Shown one piece after another: positions 55,310-64,000 of a stretch of 64,000 nt of DNA (positions within the stretch are counted from its first letter, which is position 1; each line of letters begins with the position of its first letter). Position numbers and translations under genes: made by a program. Where the stretch lies: the NCBI GenBank assembly GCA_958510875.1, contig OY294068.1:76300633-76364632 (forward strand). Reading direction: 5' to 3'. This DNA comes from Endomychus coccineus (lineage: Eukaryota > Arthropoda > Insecta > Coleoptera > Endomychidae). The notes under the pieces are model-generated. The model ran no database searches. It saw only the letters and a list, made by a program, of their open reading frames with translations, and was not told the origin of the DNA.

Positions 55310-56390
55310 ACTTCGGATAAACACTTAAGCAAACAAAACTCTACTGAACTAACTAAAGACAGGACAGAACTAAATCATAGATTCTTTCCAAACTTAAAAT
55401 TTTAAAGGAGGTGTGATTTCATTAGCTCAATGTCAATAGTTTTCTCCACTTATAAAATCTGAAGACGATTGCAATCAGGGTATTTTGGTAACACAAATTC
55501 TGGAAATATGTTAAGCTTTCGGGAAAAACCATATTGATTTTATGACGGCAATCGGCTTATCGCTCAGTATAGGGTATATTGTCGTATTATGCTAATACCG
55601 ATATGGGGTATTTCCGAGGGACACCTACTTCGCTCATTTCATTACCTGTTTCCACAGATGTTTGTTCATATTGAAAATTTTTATTTTTTGCAGAAATTCA
55701 AAAATACCTGAAAATATGCACTTTTAATAAATGCATAATATGCACTTTAGAATTTGTTCTAAACATGCAAATATGCACTTAATATGCATTTTGCATTTTC
55801 CTCTAGTGTTAACCTTTGTGATTGAGGAGAAAACAATGATTCTCCCTTTTAATGATATCTCAATCAACTAACCATCAACTTCATACGAAAAGTAGGATCT
55901 AGAAGGTATACATGAGAATGCATCCGATGATATAAGTGATGCTGATGATACAACATGTCAAACTGGCAATGAAAAATGTACATCGAATGATGGCTTAGAG
56001 CCAATATGAAGCATTATAATTATAATAAATGATGTTAGAAGATTGACCCGCTGACAGAGAATGAGCACCGGTGGTATTGAATGAAAAGAATGATCAAGAT
56101 AAATCCAAAAAGAAATTACCAATGGAGGTGGAGAATATACCGAAAGAGGACTTTCAAAAAGGGCTGAGTGCCAGTGACTTTTGATCAGTAGTAGTGAAAA
56201 GAACTACTACAAGCTTTGTTAACTGGGCAAATTTCAAAACTGTACTCAACGTTTTACCATTTGAGAAGAATAAACTCGATAGTTATTCCAGTTCAATAAT
56301 GTTCCAAAAGCATATCATCTGTTTTGTATCTCTCTTTCAAACAAAAATAATACTGCAGCTGACTTCTCAAGCAAGTTAGTGGTTTACTGT
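55310..56390. other. No gene recognised
   Basis: AT-rich non-coding DNA; short open frames without motifs. Confidence 0.5.
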
Positions 56391-56394
56391 TATC

Positions 56395-56815
56395 TGAAGG
56401 CGTGTTGTTCAGCTCCCAGTGGATTCGTGTTCAGTACTTCGTCATTGACGTTCCGATCGATTAGGCTTTTAAGGATTTTCAGCATAAAGGACGTGATGCA
56501 GATCGGTCTAAAATCCTTGGCGTTGGTGTAGCTTTCCTCATCTATTTTCGGAATGAAAACTACTTCAGACGTGCGCCATACACGCGGAATATATGCTCAA
56601 CCCATGCGGGCCCTACCACGTCTCACGGAGGGGCTGATGATTCGCCACAGTTGTTCAGAAGGCAGGACCGGGAGAATGCCGTTCCCTCCAAGTGACTTGT
56701 ATGAGCTGAAGGATCCAGCCGCTCACCTGACTTTCACCGGCGAGACGATGCTGCGGGTGAGTTCCCAGTTCAACAAGTGGACCGTTCTCTCTATTTCGGA
56801 TTTCACCAGGTGATT
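56395..56815 (-). pseudogene. Non-LTR reverse transcriptase N-terminal fragment
   Basis: The minus-strand translation gives GGNGILPVLPSEQ (SPGPDGIFPVLLQ-type block), then TSEVVFIPKIDEESYTNAKDF, RPICITSFMLKILKSLIDR and LGAEQHA. These are reverse transcriptase blocks 0-2 of jockey/R1-type LINEs. The region is GC-richer than its flanks. No catalytic YADD is present, so this is a fragment. Confidence 0.8.
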
Positions 56816-56829
56816 AGTACAGCACCGCC

Positions 56830-59800
56830 CCTGTAGCTTCTCCTGTATTTGGAGACTAGCTGGAAGGAAACACACCAAGTTTGTGTCACTCTATGTCATG
56901 ACCAATTCAAGGTATTGTGATATTTACTGAATGAGTATCGATTCACAATATAACAGAAGTTCAATATATCGAAGTGGATAGGCTGAAGCAAAACCATTCA
57001 GTTAAGAAGTTAGGGAAGTGGCATCACAACAGCTACGCTTCTGAAAATTAAGAACTGTTCAATAAATTGAAACATACATTTGTTCAAGTTGGAGTTCAAT
57101 GAATAATATTGCATTAGTCCAATGTCTTGTGAACATTGATAATCTTCATTCCCTCATGTTCTATCAAACACCATACGGTACACTATGCAGAACACATGGC
57201 ATTGGCTCACGGCACATACTCATTTTCAATCAGTTTACGTCATATAATGTGTCATGTTTATTGCTGCTCGGCAATTAAAAATCAATATTGTACATTTCTC
57301 TGCATAATATTGTAAACACTTCAATTTGTCTCTAAGAATAAAAACAACTTCAAGATAATACTTGGAATAACCTTGGTTAGACCAAGCATTACAATTCCGA
57401 TAATTATAATTGTGAATTAGTTGCTTCAACTTTATTCATTCACTTGATACAATAAGTGTATGATGATGAATGTTCAGATAGTGTTCTTTAGTTGTTTGTG
57501 GTTTACTGTGGTAAGTAATCATAACATTACATTTTAAGACCCCCAATTACAATAAAACAATATTGTGATAATTCTTGGGGTTTCTATACTGAAATAATTG
57601 ATGGTCAATTAAGCATGTTGTTCGTTTTTATGTTATATTTCCGAGTTCTAATCAATAATTGAGAACGATACATTTTCAAATATTTCCGTCTGTCGCCAGA
57701 ACGGAGCAGGAACGGGCGAGAGTCTACTTTTTGAAGACATTCCCTGTTACAGCAAGTGAATGAATTCCTCCAAATGACAGAGTGACAGAAAATATAGTTC
57801 CATTATTTTTGAAGAAAAACTAAAAGATTAAGCTTGACTTATCAACTAATATCTTTAATTTTTCTTTTCTTCTGCTTTTTATTGGATTTACCATCACGGA
57901 AATGTACTTTCAGAGAAATGACGTAATATTTGAAATCCTAATTGAATAGTAAATATCAATAAATAATTAAGAACATGAAAAAGCATATTGTAAGTACAAA
58001 TATTCATTCTTAAGGTAATAACAATAAACTAAGATGACATTTTGCATTAATTAATTTTTTAAACTCCAAATATCAACAATTAATTCTGAGAATATTTGAA
58101 AAATATAAACCAACCGAGTTAGCTAAACTTGAAAAACAAAATACTTATTGTAGATGTATCGTAGGTACTCAATATGCTGAAATTATTATCTGATTAAAAA
58201 TCAAAATCAAAGGTTCATTTAGATAGAACCTAACATACTATTTTTCTGAACGATTTACTGGATTTGTAAACTTGAAAATGTATTTTTTCCCCACTCCTTT
58301 GAAAACTTTCAGGCTGTGATAATATTCCTAGAATGTCGTCAAACTTACATAGGTAATGTCTTTCTCATCTGTTCAAAATTTCTTACTTTTTTACATGCAG
58401 CCTTCGAATAAATAACGAAAACATCTCCATCTTCTTCCACATTACTCAGATAAACATTAACATAGTAATTTTAGTTTTTTATGACAGAGTACCTGAGTTA
58501 GAGCGAATTTTCTATTTTTCTTATATTCAATTGTACCATCTGGAATTAATAACTTCGTATTGTCCGAGGATTCAGCTGCATAAGTGTGAAATTAATGTGT
58601 GTTTGACAATCGTTTGGTCAAAGGAATTTTCATTTCATACATTCGCTTCATCTGCAACATACATTGAAATTCAATTTTGCAATACAAATATTATTTGGAA
58701 AGCTTACAGACATATTTTTGCTGTTCTTTCCAGTTTCCGAGAAATTTCAAACAACTATGTTAAATTCTAAAAATACCCCCTCAAGATTTTCATCAAACTC
58801 AACATAATTGATTTCATAGTCTTTACACCCTCCACCAGTTTTGAATAGGCAACTCCATTTTCTCAGGACAATATAAGCTATCCAACTAAACAGATAAAGT
58901 TTCACCATCATTTACATTCAACCTGAATAGTGAAGTCAAAATGTTTTGCAAAATAGCGCGTGTATTATATATTCGCAGGTTTCTCTATTGGATAATTTCA
59001 ATTGTGATATATAAAAAGGTTCAAATCTACAGAAAGATCTATAACACATTTTCATCTTACTGCATTTCTGTGGGGCGCTTTATATTTCCCTCCCAATATT
59101 TTCTTTCACTAACAAAACAGTTTCCATTTTTTTTCTCATACAGCTCGCTCTTTCTTTCTGTTGGATCAATTTTTCATTATGGAATCAGCCATTATTCTCC
59201 TATATATTTTCTCCTCTGTTTCTCGTTTTTCCTCTAGTTCCTCTGCTTTTTGGTTTACCCATGTTTGTTAAGCGTGATCCCATGTGAGGAAAATGTGTAC
59301 TTATGAGCTTGTTTTAAATGATGTTTATTCGTCAGTAGAAATCATGTTCCCCTTGTATTATTTTCTATGGTTAGCTACACACACACTTCTTATTTTGAAC
59401 TGCTGGAACTAAATTTTCGCGCTCTCAATGAGGCATTATCACAACTTTTATATTTGCAGGGAAATGACATGCCGATTGTAGACACTGAAGTTCTCAAAAT
59501 TTTCAATATTTCTCTACTGTAGTTTTTTGAAGTTAGATCTTAATTTAGTAAGGGTACATCATACTTCATCAGTTCACGTTTAAGAAGGGACTATGAAGCA
59601 ATGAAGATTCAATTTTGAAAAAAACTGATATTGGCATAAAATTATAAGCAAGATAATTATTAGTGACCATACAGGACGAAGTCGAAAGGTATTAATCGTT
59701 GACTTCAATCAATGGTATTACGTATTAAAATTCAAACGCGAAAGCAGTGCACCACTAGTAAACCATATTTTGCAGTTTCTAAGCAACCACTCAAATAGGG

Positions 59801-61215
59801 AGTTCGGTTTTGAACAGGCGAAGCCTATATATTCAATACTGTATTATTATATAAATGTATCGCATTATTTACAATGTTTCTAGTATTTGTATTTAAACAT
59901 GGTTTTCTAGTATTCGTATTGAACATGGTTCCATAGTAGATACATAGCAAAAGATGTGATACCCGACCAAATAAATAAGTAAGATCAATATATCATTGAA
60001 TGTTAGCTTGTTCACAGCTGACTTAATATTCAATATCGGCTGTGAATATACACTTCCATGATTGGATTCATGAGCCTTCTACAGTACGATATCGTTTTCT
60101 TTGTGATAAACGTCTCAATATTCATGAATTTAACATATTTGATTCCAGATTAATGATTGAAACCAGGATAAATAAAATAGTGATTCAGGTTTTTCAATTT
60201 CCCGAAAGGATTGTGTATATATGAAAAAAATCGAAAGTTTAATGAGTTTTCTGTTGAAACTAGAAGAAATAGAAATGAAATAACATTCTTTCCGGAAACC
60301 TGTTTGTCCCTCAGATATTATACTAGTAAATATTGTATAGTAAATTCTGCGATTATGCGTTATCAGATAACGATAACGAACTTCGGAACCGTAATGGTTT
60401 GTATCGTATCAATCACGGAATTTTTACTATACCATTTCATTTCCCATTTCATACAATACCAGTATCACCTCAAGAATTTCACTAAAATTTCCAAATGTCT
60501 AACAAAACACGAAAACCAGAACCGTTTTTGCAAATTCTACATTCTCCTTGTTTGAACTTGTAACAACTATACTTCTACTTCAGTTCATCATAGCTAGATG
60601 AAAGATTCCGAAGATATATCCACGTACGCGATACAAAAAATTTCAGATCAGTTCGTTGATGTCTTGTAATTGAATATTCTTAATAAACGCCGTGATGATC
60701 GTAGATGCAGATTATTTCGTCCTTGACTCAGTCTATCGAATATGAACTGAAGTTGCTTGGGATACATGAATCCATATTCAATTCACTAATCTTTAACGTT
60801 TTCTTCATATATTTTGAACCGCGTCTCGGATAAATTATAACCTGAATCTATTTCTGAACTAACGTAACCGTATTTGGAGATATCTAACAAATTTTGCAGC
60901 AATGGGACCTTCTTTCAATTTCCATATCGAAACTCAATACCAGTTTCAATTCTTCGAAACGTAGCTGAATACCCTTTAGAGATATTTTGTTCCTGAGATC
61001 ATTATCTTCACAAAGTAAATTTTCATCATAGCTGTTGGGTACACCATGGATTGTTCATTTTTGTACAAATACGCCAATATTCCTCTCTAACTAGTATTAA
61101 GTTGTAAATAGTTTCTTTAGTTTATTAGATTTAAGTTTGTACATCACAGCAAGCGTTTCAAGGAATAGCAACCACTTTATTACTTATTTTCTGTTGAACT
61201 TGTAGCGGGTTCTGC
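56830..61215. other. No gene recognised
   Basis: More than 4 kb of AT-rich DNA in which no open frame has a recognisable motif or exon-like boundaries. It may be intronic or intergenic. Confidence 0.5.
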
Positions 61216-61219
61216 CAAA

Positions 61220-61498
61220 TGTTGGAAACTTAGAACACTTTTATCATTGTATTATTCTTCGGACGTCTACCTGCTATCGATATCTACCTAAGTAGAACTA
61301 GCAACATATCTCTATTTTGTAACTTAAAGTGTAACCTATACTGTATTTTACAATCGACGCGTACTGTATTACCAGTGCCTTGTTACCTTTGAGTGTATCA
61401 TCATTTGTATATAAATATTTTGATAAATCGTTAAAGCATCATCGTTGTTTGGATTCCGGATAACAATTCCGGACAATATGAGAAAATAATCTGTTACA
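61220..61498 (+). repeat. Putative BEL/Pao 5' LTR
   Basis: The segment begins TGTTGG and ends TGTTACA, directly before TTTAACATTCGGTCCTCCGAACC, which resembles BEL/Pao primer-binding and start regions. No second LTR lies in the window, so the 3' end is missing or outside. Confidence 0.5.
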
Positions 61499-61720
61499 CC
61501 TTTAACATTCGGTCCTCCGAACCCGATAGTCAAATGATGTTCCAGTGAACCTAGCAGTAGCCCAGAAACATCAAACTTCAGCTTCAGAAACGTAAGTGGG
61601 TTCTATATCCTATACATTCCTATTTATTGTGAATTTAGTCCACGTACATTTTTACATAAGTGAAAGCTCATTTCTTTTTCTATTTTAACTTATACTTGCT
61701 GTTATTCTATATATTCTTTA

Positions 61721-63018
61721 TTGCTCATAATAACTTACCTCAATTTTTATAATTGCTCAATTGAAATCTTAATTTCTGAACGTGCAAATGTCAAAGCTCG
61801 CTCGACTAGATTCTCAAATCATCATACAAGTTATGTAGAATCTTATGCTAATGATTTAGAACTTATGCAGTCTAGACTAGAAGAACTAGAACTATCGTGG
61901 CAAGATTTTGACAACATTCAAAATCACATAGAAGAGATTGACGATTCGGAAGAGCAATCTTCTGAACGTGAAGCTTTTGAAAATAACTTTTTTGAAATTA
62001 TAGCCAAATTAGTATCAAAGAAACGTATCAGTATTTCTAGTGTAGACATCAGGGCATCCGATGTATCTAATGTTCACATTAATAATGGTCATATTAAATT
62101 ACCAACAATAAATCTACCAAAATTTGATGGAGATTATCAAAATAGGTTAGCATTTCACGATACCTCTATTAGTATTATTCATGAAAACCAAACTCTGTCC
62201 AATACAATTTCATTGTCATCGCTGAAATCAGAAGTAGCACGCGTTACCTATTTCAAAGGATAATTATTTGAATGCTTGGGGATTATTGAAAGAAAGCTAT
62301 GAAAATGAAAGGCTCATAGTGCAAAGTCATATAAATGCATTTGTTTAATTTATCACCTATTAGCAATTCAGCAAGTTCTTCAAGAAAGCTCTTAGACTCT
62401 ATAAACACTCATTTGCGGGCACTAGATTCATTAAACCTATCGATTGATAAGATGTCACACGTTTTCATCATTCACTTAATAAATTCTAAATTAGATTTTA
62501 CAACTCGAAAGGCTTGGGAATCATCAATCCCGGGAGCCGAGCTTCCTACTATCGATCAATTTATCGCATTTTTGCGTAAGCAATATCAATTATTAGAATC
62601 GCTTGATGATACTCAATCAAAATCAAATAAACCAAACACCAATAACGCTCCGATTAATAAAACTCTGAGTCGCAAATCCGCGACAAATTTATCTAATTTG
62701 ACCAGCAAACCCAAATTTTCGATTTGTTCTAAAACTCATTTTAATAATCAATGTTCCAAATTATTGGATTAACCTGTCTCTGAACGCTTAAATTTTGTAA
62801 AGGAGCATAAACTATGCATTAATTGCTTGAAGGGAAATCACTTTGTAGCTGATTGTAAATCGTCACTTTGTAAAGTATGCAATAATAAACATCTTACTTT
62901 ATTACATTTTCAAAAGGGAATCCCTGATAATTCCGAAAGTGTTCGTGCAATAAACAACGTGAAGCTGGCTGCTGAAATTTCCGAACATTGCCGATCGATC
63001 AGTGGCGTCGCGAAATGA
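61721..63018 (+). pseudogene. BEL/Pao gag (broken)
   Basis: Frames at 61721-62263, 62335-62772 and 62827-63018 are consecutive parts of one gag. They carry a coiled N-terminal region (LELMQSRLEELELSWQDF), IKLPTINLPKFDGDYQNRLAFHDT, SINTHLRALDSL with RKAWESSIPG...P, and zinc-knuckle-like CINCLKGNHFVADC and CKVCNNKHLTLLHF. Frame changes near 62240 and 62340 and a stop near 62770 break it. The element is cut off after the knuckle and no pol follows. Confidence 0.75.
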
Positions 63019-63320
63019 TTTACCAAATTAAATATTCCATGTATCTTAGTTTTCTATTTTGTAGGTTTGAATAACATATGGGAAGATGTATGGTAGAATG
63101 AGTCAATTTACATATCAAAAGTTATTCGATTCAATTTCCTCCACTATTATAAATGATTTCCAAATCGAATATCTTCACGATTTCTTTTGACTAGGACTCT
63201 GGTAGATCATATAACTACCAAGAAAATTGTTGTAAAACACATCTACTACTATGAGTACAAATTGATGTAGAGCTGCTTGCTCTTCAATTTGAGATACCAC
63301 CATAATTTCTTACACTCGAG

Positions 63321-64000
63321 GACTACTAGGTTACATACGGGGACACATGAATTTTCGAAAATAATTTTTTTTTCAACTTTCCGGAGCGACTGCCAAAATC
63401 AAAAAATTTGGAAAGGCATGCCCTTGATGTGTAAAATCTCAAAAAACTGAAATAATAACTTGCACCCAGGGACTACTAGGTTATATACGGGGACACATGA
63501 ATTTTCGAAAATAATTTTTTTTTCAACTTTCCGGAGCGACTGCCAAAATCAAAAAATTTGAAAAGGCATGCCCTTGATGTGTAAAATCTCAAAAAACTGA
63601 AATAATTACTTGCACCCAGGGACTACTAGGTTATATACGGGGACACATGAATTTTCGAAAATAATTTTTTTTTCAACTTTCCGGAGCGACTGCCAAAATC
63701 AAAAAATTTGAAAAGGCATGCCCTTGATGTGTAAAATCTCAAAAAACTGAAATAATAACTTGCACCCAGGGACTACTAGGTTATATACGGGGACACATGA
63801 ATTTTCGAAAATAATTTTTTTTTCAACTTTCCGGAGCGACTGCCAAAATCAAAAAATTTGAAAAGGCATGCCCTTGATGTGTGAAATCTCAAAAAACTGA
63901 AATAATTACTTGCACCCAGGGACTACTAGGTTATATACGGGGACACATGAATTTTCGAAAATAATTTTTTTTTCAACTTTCCGGAGCGACTGCCAAAATC
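63321..64000. repeat. Satellite array, 150-bp unit, running off the window
   Basis: GACTACTAGG recurs at 63321, 63471, 63621, 63771 and 63921, exactly 150 bp apart. Units differ at only one to a few bases (for example AATAATAACT versus AATAATTACT alternating), so the array is young or homogenised. The alternation hints at a 300-bp higher-order unit. Confidence 0.95.

Overview
The window is AT-rich arthropod nuclear DNA, most likely from an insect. Short GT-AG introns with insect-like donors, TATA plus TCAGT-type initiators, a short-chain dehydrogenase exon and many Penelope, BEL/Pao, non-LTR and pogo-type remnants all point that way. The order cannot be fixed from the sequence alone.

The core is one complete Polinton/Maverick (adintovirus-like) endogenous DNA virus-transposon at 18842-39911. 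It is bounded by a 6-bp target site duplication (GATTAC on both sides) and by terminal inverted repeats of about 0.7 kb. It starts AG and ends CT, as Polintons do. Its length is 21.1 kb, of which 2.67 kb is one uninterrupted (AC)n array just inside the right terminus.

From left to right the element carries: an early/replication side with a VDIQ-type protein (+), a frameshifted membrane-anchored protein (+), a previously hidden seven-exon gene (-), an OB-like small protein (+) and protein-primed DNA polymerase B (+); a minus-strand block with two unknown proteins, the DDE integrase with a C-terminal chromodomain, a coiled-coil fiber-like protein, a conserved Maverick protein and the FtsK/HerA-type packaging ATPase; and a plus-strand late/virion block with a PLA2-domain protein, an adenain-like protease in the -1 frame (with an internal TGA), a Cys-rich protein, the penton-like minor capsid protein, a 50-residue basic peptide, the double-jelly-roll major capsid protein and a second VDIQ-type paralogue. 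The gene set supports integration (integrase), replication (polymerase, putative ssDNA binder), capsid building (major and minor capsid), maturation (protease), genome packaging (ATPase) and entry (PLA2). The near-identical termini, clean target duplication and mostly open genes suggest a fairly recent insertion. The protease lesion and one frameshift suggest decay has begun, or that recoding is used.

Left flank (1-18841): a pogo/Tigger-like transposase relic, an isolated short-chain dehydrogenase exon, an inverted/tandem repeat cluster, a 2.4-kb DNA transposon with about 45-bp inverted ends and a broken DDE-like transposase, a 145-bp tandem repeat, non-LTR and Penelope fragments, and a deleted LTR element. 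Right flank (39912-64000): SINE-like tRNA-derived heads, Penelope elements (one with about 0.47-kb pseudo-LTRs), a 3.5-kb array of 178-bp satellite units, several reverse transcriptase relics, a small spliced-looking gene of unknown function, a C2H2/CGGBP1-like gene or pseudogene, a BEL/Pao 5' end and a very homogeneous 150-bp satellite that runs off the window.
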